Below are positions 12,848 through 23,916 of a stretch of DNA of 64,000 nucleotides, piece by piece. Source of the DNA: Endocalyx cinctus. Lineage: Eukaryota > Ascomycota > Sordariomycetes > Amphisphaeriales > Apiosporaceae. Under the pieces are notes generated by a model. The model saw only the letters and a list, made by a program, of their open reading frames with translations, did not search any database and was not told the DNA's origin. The stretch is from positions 3,820,315 through 3,884,314 of the forward strand of contig BCKC01000003.1 in NCBI GenBank assembly GCA_001600455.1, in the 5' to 3' direction. The translations under genes were made by a program, and so were the position numbers. Within the stretch, counting starts at the first letter, position 1. Every line of letters begins with the position of its first letter.

Positions 12848-14507
12848 TCATGAAGTTTTCAGTCTTTCACATCGAATCATCGAAGTGGACTGCGCAATCC
12901 ATGTATCCCAGTCCCTTCCCCAATCAGTATCCGACGTGCAGCTGAGCTCGTAATTCTCAACTAAATGCGAAAGCACAGCTCGAATGATGAGCTCGACGAG
13001 ATGTTTTCCCAAACATTGCCTCGGACCAAATCCGAATCTCCAATAATGGTACCGAGTATCGGACGCCCTCCGCTCCAGAAAACGAGTCGGACGATACTCT
13101 GCACCGTCCTCTCCCCAATACGGATTTCGGATATTGAGCGAGATCGTATCCACGACGAAGTTCGTGCCCGCCGGGATGGAGAACCCGGCCGTGATCCGGC
13201 TTTCCGGCGTCGCTTGCGGAATCGAGAACGCGGCTATAGGTCGGAGGCGGGCAGATTCGAGGATGGAGCACGACAGGAGAGTGTCGGATCTGGAGAGGTA
13301 TTCGGCCGACGGCGCCGTTCTCGCTTCTTTGATTTCCCGCCTCAGATCTGCCTGAAATTCTGGGTGCGCGGCCAGAAACAGCGGGTTCCACGAGAGGGCT
13401 CCGACGGTTACGTCCAAGTTCCCGAATAGCATCTCGTCCAAGGTTTGCAGGACGTGGTCTAGGCCGAGAACGCCTTTTTTCATGGCCTCGTACAGCAGAA
13501 CGACGGGCTTATTCTCGTCGCCGGCAACTCGGCAGGCTTCCTCGGCCACGTCGTTAAATCGTCGCCACCGTTCCTTGAACTCTTTCAGGTCTCGATTAGT
13601 CTTCGAAGGAAAATATTGGCTCCAAGAAAACCGCGTCACGCCTCCCTGTATGACTCGTCGAAACAGTGATTCCCGAAGCGGTATCAGGGCTTGCAAGGAC
13701 GACCTCATTGTTGGAGAAAGCTCTCCGTAGAGGTAATCAGCGACGACCCAAAAAGGTAGCAGTCGCAAGTCCCTTGTAGGATTAAGGAGCCCTTCTCCGA
13801 GCCTACTGGTGTCATGCAAGTCTGCAAAATGGGATTTCGTGATCTTTATAATATGAGGGATCTGCGACAGCGCGGACCGGTGACTGAACGATTCCTCGAG
13901 CGTATTATAAAGATTTCGCCATTCGTCCCCCGTTACGAGGCCCATACACTTACCCAAGAGCTGGCCCATGAGCCATCCGGCATCGTTGTTAACAGCCTTG
14001 ATGTGTCTATGCGAGTCCTTGAAAACCGTCTTGACGTCTAGTGGTCGCGTGAGAACACTAATGATATATATGGTCAACAGAGGACAAGTCGCGGAGATGT
14101 AGTGACTTACGCACATCTCGGGGTTCATACCGCTCCATATTCGATAGATTTGTCCGTGTTTTTTCAACCAGTCCTCACTATTTCTTTCTCCCTCTAAAAA
14201 TTTAGCCACATCACCCTGCCCGTTTGGCCATTTATACGGGCAAGTAGGTATTTGTTCCCCCGGAGCATTGTCCGACGACTTTATCGGATACCTAGCGATC
14301 AGATATCTCTGCGTCAGTTAGCATCGTGTCATTATACTGCCTACGAACTTCCGATGTTCGCAGTTATTAAGGAGAATGCACATTGATAACCCACGAAATC
14401 GCTTCGTTTATTTTTCGAGTGTCAAACCTCGCGGTGAGTGTATAGGAAGCGAAAATGAATAATAAAAGAAGGGAAGTGACGAGCCCGTTGAAATAAGATG
14501 TACTCAT
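12848..14507 (-). CDS. gliC-like: Cytochrome P450, GliC-like, ETP cluster
   Basis: Three exons inferred: 14507-14395, 14291-14115 and 14057-12848 (about 499 residues). Exon 1 supplies the N-terminal membrane anchor; the first intron has a TGCTAACTGA branch site. Visible P450 features are a WPNGQGD segment after the anchor, an I-helix region FGNLDVT, the ExxR as ESARLRP and the heme loop FGFGPRQCLG with the Cys ligand. In gliotoxin biosynthesis GliC hydroxylates the diketopiperazine at the alpha carbon before glutathione is added. Assignment to GliC rather than another cluster P450 rests on overall look and the neighbours. It is divergent from the methyltransferase at 15258, sharing a 750-base spacer. 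Confidence 0.85.
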
Positions 14508-15257
14508 GGCGACGTTATCTTAATAGATCAAGGTCAATACTTGACTTGGCTTGCCCTATGATGAGCTACAGTACCTAGATGAAAAGCTGAAACATATATG
14601 TAGTTATTTAATACTTCCACGAGAAGGATGGTATATGATTCGCGTTCGGTTGAGATGTGAAGATGATGGCTACTACGTTGGTAATAGGTATGATCAACCA
14701 ATCCGAGTAATGGTCAATCCCGACAAATAGGTGGAGGGTAGTGATAAGAATCATTTGAGTAGATACATCTTTAATCTAGCTGAGATATCTATAGCACTAG
14801 CTATTGTATCTATAATGATGGAGATTACGAGACCGATTTCTCACTAATTCTTTACCACGCGCAAAATTAAGGATATGTGAGATGTATGTCGGTCTCCGGG
14901 ATTTCCCTTAAGAAATTACTTCCACTTTCCCACGTAATTTATACATTAATTAATCACTAAATATTCCACTCAACGGTACGCCATGTTATGTAAATTAATG
15001 CCCCATAGGTTGATAGAAGTGAGTAATGCTTTCAATCTTTGTGATAACAGGATGTTATCGTGGTATTTAGCGCCGGTGTGACGACCACGTCAAACCTTTA
15101 CCGGAAGCCGAGCTGTGATGTAGCAGAGGGTAGGAAGTACATGAAAAAATGGGGCCTATACATGTTCGGCTTGAAGACTTATTATGTCACGATTTGTATA
15201 TGGACATGAACTCGGTGGATTAAATCTATAACTATATACCATCATAAAACAAACAGC
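14508..15257. promoter_or_regulatory. Shared divergent promoter of the P450 and O-methyltransferase
   Basis: A 750-base gene-free spacer between the two divergent start codons. It holds two near-matches (one base off) to the cluster palindrome TCGGN3CCGA: TCGGTCTCCGG near 14889 and CCGGAAGCCGA near 15110. Function is inferred. Confidence 0.4.
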
Positions 15258-16566
15258 ATGGAAACTCAAAGAGGCGAAGAGGGCCCAGCAGATGTCGTGA
15301 GCATTCTAAGTAAACTAAACTATAGTTTGAGCGAGCATCTGAATAAGCTGCATGATTTGGGACCAGTTATAACGAAAACTCTACACGATGATCGCGATCT
15401 TCCCGATCCCGAAAATGTTAAATTGGCAGCTCGGGCGGTCGATTTGCTGCACCAGACTCAGCTGCTACTGGACCCGCCATCGCTCATTCTTGCGGACCAT
15501 TATTTAGGTATCTAATGTAATAACGATAAATTTGACACGCGTCGGCTTATATACGTTAGGTTATGTGACCTCGAAGTGTCTCGTCGCCGCGGTCCAATCG
15601 GGAGTTCCCGATGCGCTAGGAAAGAAACCAATGACCCTAGACGAGCTCTCCCAAGAAACCGATACGCAGAGGGACAGGCTGGGTCAGGTACTCGGTATTC
15701 TCGCCAGTCACGGAATTTTTGCTTTCGATCAAGAAAAGGGCGTGTACTCGCATAGCGCGGCTTCGTCCCTTACGCAAAGCGAACACTGGACGCAGTGGCA
15801 CAACTGGGTTACGCTATACGGAAACCAATTTTACGATATAGCTCGTGGGATCCCCGAATCTTTACGCAAAGGAGCTCCTAGATGGGCGGCTCAGATTAAT
15901 TACGACACCGACAACGACATGTTTACCTTCTTCAACAAGCGGGGATGGGTACCGCAGCTCCACCAGACGCTCGGCGCCGGCGCCGCGGCCCAGATGCCCG
16001 GCATCCTGGAGGACTACCCGTGGGACGAGCTTTCCGGCGAGCTCGTCTTCGACATCGGAGGCGGCGGCGGAGGCTTTCTCGCCGAAATCCTGAGACGGTT
16101 CAGGACCATTCGCGGGGGTATCTTCGATCTCGCCCACGTGTTGGAGCATGCCCGAGGGTCCTTCCGCGAAGGGGGCCGGTATTTCGACGTCGCGGACCGG
16201 GTCGAGGACGAGAATCTCGTGGCCGGCGATTTTTTCGTCTCGGTGCCGAAGTGCAGGTTTTACACGATGAAATGGTGTCTTCACGATTGGAAAGATGACC
16301 AGGCGATCGCTATCCTCAAGACGATTCGTCGCGATATAATACCGAGGCCGACGAGCAAGCTGCTCGTGTTTGAGTCAGTCCTGGATTATAAGCGGTCTGG
16401 CCGTCTGAGCCAGTATGGCGACATTAATATGATGATGACGGCTAACGGCCAGGAGCGGACGGAGGATCAGTGGCGGATGTTGGCGGGCCTTTCGGGGTGG
16501 AGGGTTGAGAAAATCTGGGACCTTCGAAGGGCTTGGGTAAAGGCGATGGAATTTATACCAATCTAG
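15258..16566 (+). CDS. gliM-like: SAM-dependent O-methyltransferase, GliM-like
   Basis: Two exons, 15258-15507 and 15560-16566, join in phase to a protein of about 418 residues. An N-terminal helical dimerisation region is followed by a winged-helix segment and the class I methyltransferase core with SAM motif VFDIGGGGGG. The catalytic His lies in WCLHDWKDD, as in plant and fungal O-methyltransferases. In gliotoxin-type clusters GliM methylates a phenolic oxygen on an intermediate. Neighbours are the P450 upstream and the glutathione transferase downstream, all cluster members. The first in-frame stop (after 15510) lies inside the 52-base intron, so the gene is not broken. Confidence 0.87.
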
Positions 16567-17011
16567 AGGCTATTGTCCACTTTATTCCTGACCAAACTAC
16601 AATGATTGCAATATATATGGCTCAGTCACCAGAAATATAATCTAACCTACTTAAAACTGTCCACCTGACCTAGCTGGCTAGTATATTGAAATAAGACTCG
16701 TAGTTGATGGTGGCTCTATAGGCTGTCATAGTAAGTAAACCCCGGTTAGGTACAGTATCATCAAGTCTTCATCTTCAACCAACTCCATAATTTTCCAAGG
16801 ATTGAATGCAACACTGCCCTTCCCATTTCGGCCCCCGATGATGCCTTATTGGCTAGTTTATTTATTAACAAAAAAATATGTATGCTCAGTCATATATTCT
16901 CTTGAGATACAAAATAGAAAGCGTCTCGGAACTCAATATATGCAGCGTCTAGGGAAACACTGACGACTATGACGACAAACTGTAAAGTAGTTAAGGGGGA
17001 TCAGGCCTACA
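16567..17011. promoter_or_regulatory. Spacer upstream of the glutathione transferase
   Basis: AT-rich, no gene. It contains one exact TCGGN3CCGA palindrome at 16828-16838. Confidence 0.45.
16828..16838. promoter_or_regulatory. TCGGN3CCGA palindrome (TCGGCCCCCGA)
   Basis: Exact match to the palindrome proposed as the GliZ/SirZ binding site in ETP clusters. It lies about 0.2 kb upstream of the glutathione transferase. Seen directly; binding is inferred. Confidence 0.55.
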
Positions 17012-17081
17012 ATGGCCGAGTTATCATTTACATTATCAAAGGTCTACTTCTTTACCATGCAGATGAATTTACGGCGCATTA

Positions 17082-17899
17082 TTGGCTAATAATCCCTTAG
17101 CGGACCACACCAGTTACATAAATTACATGAAGCCGTTAATATTGGCAGAGGAGCTCGGCTTTGAATACACTATATGCGTCATCGACACCAAGTCTGAATG
17201 GTACTCCCGGATACACCCCGAAAAATACGTGCCGGCCTTGAAGGACTGGTGCACCGAGACGGAGCAAGAGATCATCGTTTTTGAAAGTACTGCCTGTCTC
17301 CAGTATCTCGCCGATCAGTACGACCCGAGTGGCTCTTGGGCGGGGAGAACCGCTGCCGAGAAGGCGGCAGTCATGTCGTGGACAGCGTACCAGACCGCTG
17401 GATTAGGGTAATGTGCAACACTCATCTGCTTCTGGAATATTGCGAGAAACTGACCTGTCAACGCGGTAGCCCATCTGCTAAATATTGGTTGTATTTTCTG
17501 AAAGGTTATCCTAACAGGCAATCCCCCGAAGTACTACCCAAGACAGTGGCCAAGTAGGTTGTTTATTTAACCCCCTTCCTCCTTTTATTTTAAGGATATT
17601 TCACCCAGACAACTGATAAATGAGCAAGACTGCACGAGAATTGCGTAAAACAGTGGGATATCCTTGAGAAAAGACTCGCATCGCCAAACCAACTATATAT
17701 CGCACTTTCGGATAGGCCGACTATAGCCGATATATCGTACTTTCCTTTTGCGATGAAATGGATGTTTGACTTCCTCAGCGTTAATATTAAAGATTATCCG
17801 CATATTGAAACCTGGGGGCAGAGGATGGCAACGAGACCGGCCGTAAGAGCTGTAATGGACCTCGGACCTACTTACGGCCATGGCCTCGACGAATGCTGA
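17082..17899 (+). CDS. gliG-like: Glutathione S-transferase, GliG-like; 5' end unresolved
   Basis: Visible exons are up to 17407, 17470-17553 and 17629-17899, with phases that agree. The product has the KPLILAEELG helix of the thioredoxin-fold domain, an ESTACLQYLADQY segment that contacts glutathione, and the AKYWLYFLK stretch characteristic of GliG. GliG attaches glutathione to the oxidised diketopiperazine, which is the sulfur-introducing step of ETP biosynthesis. The frame opens at a TTG (17082), not an ATG. An ATG frame at 17012 encodes a plausible first beta strand (SKVYFFT) but is in another phase, and I find no GT-AG intron that joins them, so this is either a missed splice or a frameshift. 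Confidence 0.82.
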
Positions 17900-18257
17900 G
17901 CTCTGGGTTATTTTCTTTGGTTTACTCTCTATAGCAATGTGTGTTTGGCAGGCGATATATTATTACCGTGAAGTAAATAAAGCGTTGATAAAAATCGTGT
18001 ACAGACATGTATTTACTATTTCGAAATATTCTTAGACCGTTGTCTGCCCTAGGCTATGATAAACGTTAAGTGAGCTATTTCTATTCAAGTGCCATTTTAA
18101 AGGCTGAGAGGTCCATAGCAAGGATCAAAACAAGTTGATCTAAAGCAGAGCGATAGATTTTATTTGAGACTAATTTTCAGAAAGGGGTGGAAATGAAATA
18201 GAATAATCTTTCATAACTGGTCATAAACCTCCCAACGCAGCGAGAATTTGCCTGGTG
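17900..18257. other. Spacer downstream of the glutathione transferase
   Basis: AT-rich; nothing recognised. It probably holds the 3' ends of the glutathione transferase and of the small minus-strand frame at 18258. Confidence 0.4.
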
Positions 18258-18434
18258 TTACGATCGCAGGTCGTCGCTCGTCGCTTCCTTCAGAATGCGA
18301 GATTGCTCTTCTACATCGCCTAGACTACTCGCCTCTAAGTATGCCTCCAGGTACGGGATGATTAATGGGTCGAAGCCAACATGGAAGAATTGTAGCGTGA
18401 ACCCCTGAAAAGCCTGCATGACCGGGACATTCAT
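18258..18434 (-). other. Small coding-like frame of unknown function, possible gene remnant
   Basis: A 58-residue frame from ATG at 18434, below the usual ORF cutoff. Its composition is protein-like, with FHVGFDPLIIPYLEAYLEA in the middle and a charged C-terminal helix. An adjoining upstream segment (about 18435-18493) in a different phase also looks coding, containing DFYRDHHE, which suggests a spliced or frameshifted gene. I do not recognise the family. Two exact TCGGN3CCGA palindromes sit about 0.25 kb upstream (18677-18711), where a promoter would be, which supports membership of the cluster. It could equally be the broken end of a larger gene. Confidence 0.4.
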
Positions 18435-18676
18435 TCGTGGTGATCTCTATAAAAATCCATCTCGGCCCGCTCGATCCATTCTTTGAGCTTGACTAATAAC
18501 TCTTAGACTTTGACCGACTTTACTGATATCGATCTAGGCTGAGCTCTTTAGGATCTTACTGCGCTGCAGCTGTAAAAGAGAAGACGAATAATCGCTTATA
18601 GTTGTTGTGACCTCAGATTGTTCGTAATAAACTTACTCCCCCCCTGAATGGGACGATAGTGGGGCTCCGAACTGCT

Positions 18677-18687
18677 TCGGGAACCGA
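18677..18687. promoter_or_regulatory. TCGGN3CCGA palindrome (TCGGGAACCGA)
   Basis: Exact match to the ETP cluster regulator palindrome; first of a pair with 13 bases between them, in the NRPS-GST interval. Binding is inferred. Confidence 0.55.
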
Positions 18688-18700
18688 AGTTTGTCTCATC

Positions 18701-18711
18701 TCGGTTGCCGA
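18701..18711. promoter_or_regulatory. TCGGN3CCGA palindrome (TCGGTTGCCGA)
   Basis: Exact match; second of the pair. The two centres are 24 bases apart, a spacing that would suit cooperative binding, though that is inference. Confidence 0.55.
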
Positions 18712-18832
18712 GAACTGACCAATCATAAGCTATCATTTCCCCCTATTTCGAATCGCACCTTTGGGTCTTACGGCGCGCCGTATAGACACCGATGAGAATT
18801 TTAATCCAACACCGAGTGTGTAGCGTTTCTAC

Positions 18833-18955
18833 ACTTAGCTCTTGTAGTATTTCCGTGTAAATAACCACTTTGATGGTCGGAAGGTTACTACTCCTCTGAA
18901 GATACACCGCGCTAGAAACTGACAAGCAAATGCCAAGTAAGTCATATTCAGAGAT
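18833..18955 (-). pseudogene. Possible decayed C-terminal thiolation domain of the NRPS
   Basis: Downstream of the NRPS stop, in another phase, a short frame reads EYDLLGICLS, then an alternating hydrophobic pattern and LPTIKVVIYTEILQELS. This follows the pattern of a carrier-protein domain (LGGxSL core, then the last helices), but the position of the phosphopantetheinyl Ser is Cys (codon 18926-18928). GliP-type enzymes have a final thiolation domain after the last condensation domain, at about this distance. The resemblance is weak and short; it could be chance. Confidence 0.33.
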
Positions 18956-19215
18956 AGAACGCGAAGACACAAAACGCGGACGAGAATGCGATGGTATAGA
19001 AGTGAGAAAATTACTGGGTTACTATTAAATAGGAGAAACTGAATAGCGCTTGGGAGAATCGCCTTAAATTTTAGTATATATATATATAAACAAGGTATTT
19101 TGTTCCCCCGATGACCTACGTGATAAGAACTATCCGGATACTACGACAGTGAAGTCTTTAGACACGCCTTGTGAACTGCACAGTTCATAGAAGAATTAAT
19201 GATAACTATCTAGCG

Positions 19216-22200
19216 TCATATGTCCTCAAATCTCATGCCAAATAACTCTTCGGAACAATCATTCCAATATCCATCGCCTTTTTCGATCTGGCAATCGAGC
19301 ACATACAGAGTCCTCCTGATGACATCATAAGAAATTTCGTTTACCATCATTTCCAGGGCTGAAATAATGAGTCTTGCCACGACGCTGATATTCTCGTCAT
19401 CAAAACATTCGTCGCTGTACTCCAACCTCATGAGTAATGATCTCTCATTGGCAACCGTGAACTCCACCATGAGTTTGAACTTAGCCCCCTCAGTCCAAGT
19501 GACGACCGGCTTCGCGTCTATTCCGCGAAGTCCAACCTTGCCAAGATCGTCGTGATACGAGACTACGACGTCCAAAAGGGGGGAGTCGGGCAGGCCCGGC
19601 GCAAGCCCGAGAGTTTCTGAAATAGCTGTCCACGGCGCTGCGTGGACAAGCGCCGACTGGCTAGAGTCTCGAACGGCAGATAGGAAATCCACGTGTGCTT
19701 TTTCGGGGTCGGGATCGGGGTAGCGGATGCGGATCGGAAGAGGTTCCAAAAATAATCCCACCGCGTTCTCCGCGCCCCGCATGTTCCTGCCGTAATAAGG
19801 CGCACCGAGAACCATATCAATACTGCCGCGGGATTTGTGATTCAACGCCAAGGCTACAGCAGCTGATGATAACTGATGAGGCGTTATTCCTTTCGACGAG
19901 ATGAACTGGTGGGCCTTTGCGAAGATCTCGGTCGGCACTCGACATATGTGGGATTTTCCGCTCCATGAATTTCGCTGCAACCACTGCCCGATGCTGTATT
20001 TGGGAGCTTTGAAATCCTTAAGATAAATTTTCCAGAATTCCAAGTCATGATTTAGCGTGTATGAGTGACCACTTTTCTGCCGAATTTGTGGTGGTAAGAG
20101 TTCGCCCAGGTAGACGCAGCTTATCTCTCGGAAAATGTTTCTGATGGATGCGTAGTCACAGATTATGTGACTTGCTATGACGAGTAATTTTTTTGGTGTC
20201 AAGCATATTCTGATCAAATCCCCCTTTTCTGGATCGAAAGGGTAGTTTAGCTCTTTACGTATATCGATGTCGTCTTTTCTCCGTTGGACTTTGCTTGCTT
20301 CTGTTGAGAATCGCTTCCGCGGGCTGTCTAGCGTGGATGTAAAGCGACATCGCAATATTTCATGACGACTTAGAATACCATTCCAGGCCTCGGCCAGCTT
20401 GGACACGTCCGTGCTAACTCCGAGTTCGAAGCAGAGGGAGACTGTGAAGGATGACGATCCACCGCGGAACTTGTATTTTCTCAACCAGTCTTCTTCGATC
20501 GAAGAAACTAAAGCACTCCCGGGCTTGGCCTGGGGGGTGGAAAGTACACGAGGTGCTGTTATCTTTCCAACTTTCTCTGTCATGATCCCGAGAGTGGGTG
20601 ACTGTACGATTAATGTGAGTGGAACACGGTACCCCATCGATAACGAGAGTTTTTCGGCTAGCTGGAGCTGTAGTAAAGAGTGACCGCCTAGTTCGAGAAA
20701 GCTCGATTCTGGCGTTAGGGAAAGGTGCGGAAGTGCCAAAACTTCCTTCCATAATTCTTTCATCTCATCCAACAATCCGCCGCTGATCTCGGGAGAAGAA
20801 GCAGTCAATGCGCTGCTGTTGATGGACTTCACGATAGCGTCATAGTCTAACTTCCCTGCATTAGTCCGCGGAAAGTGAGAAACTGCAACTATGTACCGTG
20901 GAACGGCATGATGCGGTAAGTTTTTAATACACAGATCCTTGACGATGGGAATTTCAAGCGTCTGAGGCTGTAATTGTGCCGCCAAGAAGTGGTGGTCAAT
21001 ACAGACAACAGCAGCGCCCGTACACTCGTGGATTGCGTCTTTGATACGACACTCGATGTCGTCCAAATCGATCCGATATCCATTCAATTTGATTTGTCTA
21101 TCATTTCTTCCACAGAATCTAAGCTCGCCATGTTCGTCCCAATAGCCGCGGTCGCCGGTGCGGTACATACGCTCGGCGGCTCCATGATATATCGTGTCGG
21201 GAAGGAAACGAGTCGCTGTTAGTTCAGGCATGTTCAGATAGCCATGGGAAACTTGAATGCCAGCAATATATATCTCACCAATAACCCCTGGTAGTACCAG
21301 GTTTTGTTGGCTGTCAAGAATATAGATTCTCGAAGATGGAACAGGCCGGCCTAGGGTGACGGGCTGTCCGCTTCGCAATTGTTTAATTGGGACACCGCAC
21401 GTCGTTTCGGTAGGCCCGTATAAGTTGTAAGTATCTATCTTACTGCTCCATTTATCACTCACGTCCTGATGAATTGTCTCACCAACCATATATAAAACTT
21501 CCAGCTTAGGGAAATTATCCGGCTCTAGGATACCAGCTATGGATGGGGTAAGAATAGCAGCTTGAACCGTGGATAAGTGCTCGAATGGATCAAGTGAATT
21601 CTTAAGTACCAGAGTAGAACCATAGTTAAGGGCCGAAAAGATTTCGTGAATACTTCCGTCAAAACTAGGTGACATTATTTGACCGATTCTCCACCCTGGT
21701 CGCGACCGTAGCCTAACGTCAAACTGGCTTTGAAATGCGATAAGACTTCTATGAGAGCATAAAACACCTTTAGGTTGGCCAGTGGAACCAGAAGTAAAGC
21801 ACAAATATGCACCATCACTAGGGGTAGACGCCAGCTGAGCGTAGGTCGAAGAGTCGCGCTTCCTTTTTTCCCCGCGACATAACATTTCTACAACAGACAA
21901 GCTAGTTGCGCATGTCTCGGGCTTATATTTTGAATCTGATTCTCGGCCACTAAGAAAAACACGGGCTGTAGACTGCTCGAAGTTTTTATTTCGGACCCTT
22001 TGGGGTAGCATCTCATCGAGAGGACAGTATATTCCACCGGCTTTCAACGTTGCGTATATCGCCACTATCCAGTTTATGCTACGGTCGGCATGGACACACA
22101 CAATATCTCCAGGTTTGACGTAGCTCATCAGGTGGTGGGATACCGAATTTACCATCATACGTAGTTGTGAGTATGTCATTTGTATTTCGCCTTTCTCGAT

Positions 22201-23916
22201 AGCAATAGTTTCAGAGTATGATAATGCAGTTTTCTCGAATAAATGAATAAGGTTCGATTTCTCGGGGCCCAGTGTTGGACTCTCTGAGAAATAATTGCCA
22301 TTATGAAGAACTTTATGCCGCTCGTTTTCGATCATATTATCGAGGCATTGCTGGACCGTGGAGCTAGTCTCCAAAAGAGAACTGATCCCTTTGACGAAAA
22401 GCCGAGCGAGTCTTTCAATGTCATTAGCGAGAAATGTATGATCGTGATACAGGAATTTTGTTCTACCATCAGGATAGACCTCGACGACAAGGTCTAAGGA
22501 GGATTCCATAGTGCTATGCGGCTTCCGAAGTAAGTCTAACGGACTCGATTCAAGCAAATCATCATCGAAATGAATGTTCAAGAGAGAGTCGAATACTTTG
22601 GAAGTCAACTGCTTCGGAGCGGTCCACTGACGTTCACATAACTCCAAGTTATATTCAAAGAAAGCCTTCAGGAGCTCAGAAACCCTCAAAGACGGCTGAA
22701 GAGTGATTTGGAATGGCAAGGTGTTGATAAGAGCACCAACCACCTTTTCGATCCCTACTATTGGTAGAGTACGACCAGAAAATACTACTCCAAACGATAC
22801 ATTCCGTGAGTCAATGTATTGACTTAAGACAAGTGCCCACGCCGCATAAAATAGCGACGTCATGGTGACGCCCAACTGTTTTGTGCATTGGCGAGCCCGC
22901 TCGAGCACAGTGATGTCTATGCTTAAATTGTGACTTGTGTGCACCGAGTTAGCTCTAAGTCCCGGTTTTGGTAGTTGTAATTCGCTCTTAGACCCTTCGA
23001 CAGCTTCCTTATGCCTAGCCCAAAACTTTTGATCTTCGGGTTCCGAAAGGTCTCTTAATCTTGCTATATTTTTCATAAAGCTGACGAACGAGGGGCTCGG
23101 CTCGACATATATCCCAGAAAGGAGACGCCGATGCTTACTTAGAAGTATTGTGCTGGAATATTCATCTATCAGAGCATGATGAATATTCCAGACGACCGTA
23201 CTTTCATAATCTGTGCCGCTGATCTTGAAATGAAAAACTTTAAACTTCATACCGACGAAGTCCGCGTCGAAGTGAAGATTTTCCCAGGGGCCACTACGTT
23301 GTCTTTCATCCACTATTGTAGTTTCCTCCCATATCAAGCGGCCTTTTTCTTCTTCGACAAGACAATATGTCCCTTCAACTGACTCAATCTTCGTTCGAAA
23401 AATAGGCTCTTCTTTTGCGAGTAGTTCCCAGCATTTCTTGACTTTCGGTATATCCTCCGGGCGGTACATCTCGTAGTATCGTATAATGTTACGGCTCTCC
23501 CATGTTTTACTCCCGTGAACGAAAGATATTTGAAGATTGGATGCTTGAGTACGCCTGGATTCATTTTGGTCCTGGACCTCACAGAGGGTCGTATTTAACC
23601 TGTCAAGTAGAGGCTGCTTATCCCGGTCAGGGGCAAAATCTTCTCCAATAGAAGTCTGACTTTTAGCAACTTCATCGAGGATCTCATTAACAGATTTGGC
23701 TCCCATCATCATGGCGGCAGTAAGAAAAATGCCTCTGGAGCGAGATGAGACAACAATTCTGATGGCTGATAACGAGTCACCCCCATTTCGAATAAAATTT
23801 GCATCATAATCAATATCGTGTATGGGTAATGCTAAGTGACGGGAAATCTCTTGCGTGAGTATTTTCTTTAGATTGTGCTGAAAGGTGTCGAGACAGCGCA
23901 CGAGGGACTTCGGCAT
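19216..23916 (-). CDS. gliP-like: Nonribosomal peptide synthetase, GliP-like, T-C-A-T-C, truncated relative to family
   Basis: A single open frame of about 1566 residues from ATG at 23916. Domains in order: thiolation (Ser48 in NGGDSLSA), condensation (HHALIDE, with Glu where Gly is usual), adenylation (FTSGSTGQPKG, NLYGPTETT, YRTGDRGYWDEHG, NAGKLDYD), thiolation (ELGGHSLL) and a terminal condensation-like domain (SHIICDYAS). Known GliP/SirP enzymes are A-T-C-A-T-C-T of about 2100 residues and couple two amino acids into a diketopiperazine. Here the first adenylation domain is absent, and the upstream 480 bases to the next gene cannot encode it. The last thiolation domain is absent from the frame. 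The enzyme could not load its first residue unaided. Confidence 0.9.
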   Translation of the reverse strand: MPKSLVRCLDTFQHNLKKILTQEISRHLALPIHDIDYDANFIRNGGDSLSAIRIVVSSRSRGIFLTAAMMMGAKSVNEILDEVAKSQTSIGEDFAPDRDKQPLLDRLNTTLCEVQDQNESRRTQASNLQISFVHGSKTWESRNIIRYYEMYRPEDIPKVKKCWELLAKEEPIFRTKIESVEGTYCLVEEEKGRLIWEETTIVDERQRSGPWENLHFDADFVGMKFKVFHFKISGTDYESTVVWNIHHALIDEYSSTILLSKHRRLLSGIYVEPSPSFVSFMKNIARLRDLSEPEDQKFWARHKEAVEGSKSELQLPKPGLRANSVHTSHNLSIDITVLERARQCTKQLGVTMTSLFYAAWALVLSQYIDSRNVSFGVVFSGRTLPIVGIEKVVGALINTLPFQITLQPSLRVSELLKAFFEYNLELCERQWTAPKQLTSKVFDSLLNIHFDDDLLESSPLDLLRKPHSTMESSLDLVVEVYPDGRTKFLYHDHTFLANDIERLARLFVKGISSLLETSSTVQQCLDNMIENERHKVLHNGNYFSESPTLGPEKSNLIHLFEKTALSYSETIAIEKGEIQMTYSQLRMMVNSVSHHLMSYVKPGDIVCVHADRSINWIVAIYATLKAGGIYCPLDEMLPQRVRNKNFEQSTARVFLSGRESDSKYKPETCATSLSVVEMLCRGEKRKRDSSTYAQLASTPSDGAYLCFTSGSTGQPKGVLCSHRSLIAFQSQFDVRLRSRPGWRIGQIMSPSFDGSIHEIFSALNYGSTLVLKNSLDPFEHLSTVQAAILTPSIAGILEPDNFPKLEVLYMVGETIHQDVSDKWSSKIDTYNLYGPTETTCGVPIKQLRSGQPVTLGRPVPSSRIYILDSQQNLVLPGVIGEIYIAGIQVSHGYLNMPELTATRFLPDTIYHGAAERMYRTGDRGYWDEHGELRFCGRNDRQIKLNGYRIDLDDIECRIKDAIHECTGAAVVCIDHHFLAAQLQPQTLEIPIVKDLCIKNLPHHAVPRYIVAVSHFPRTNAGKLDYDAIVKSINSSALTASSPEISGGLLDEMKELWKEVLALPHLSLTPESSFLELGGHSLLQLQLAEKLSLSMGYRVPLTLIVQSPTLGIMTEKVGKITAPRVLSTPQAKPGSALVSSIEEDWLRKYKFRGGSSSFTVSLCFELGVSTDVSKLAEAWNGILSRHEILRCRFTSTLDSPRKRFSTEASKVQRRKDDIDIRKELNYPFDPEKGDLIRICLTPKKLLVIASHIICDYASIRNIFREISCVYLGELLPPQIRQKSGHSYTLNHDLEFWKIYLKDFKAPKYSIGQWLQRNSWSGKSHICRVPTEIFAKAHQFISSKGITPHQLSSAAVALALNHKSRGSIDMVLGAPYYGRNMRGAENAVGLFLEPLPIRIRYPDPDPEKAHVDFLSAVRDSSQSALVHAAPWTAISETLGLAPGLPDSPLLDVVVSYHDDLGKVGLRGIDAKPVVTWTEGAKFKLMVEFTVANERSLLMRLEYSDECFDDENISVVARLIISALEMMVNEISYDVIRRTLYVLDCQIEKGDGYWNDCSEELFGMRFEDI

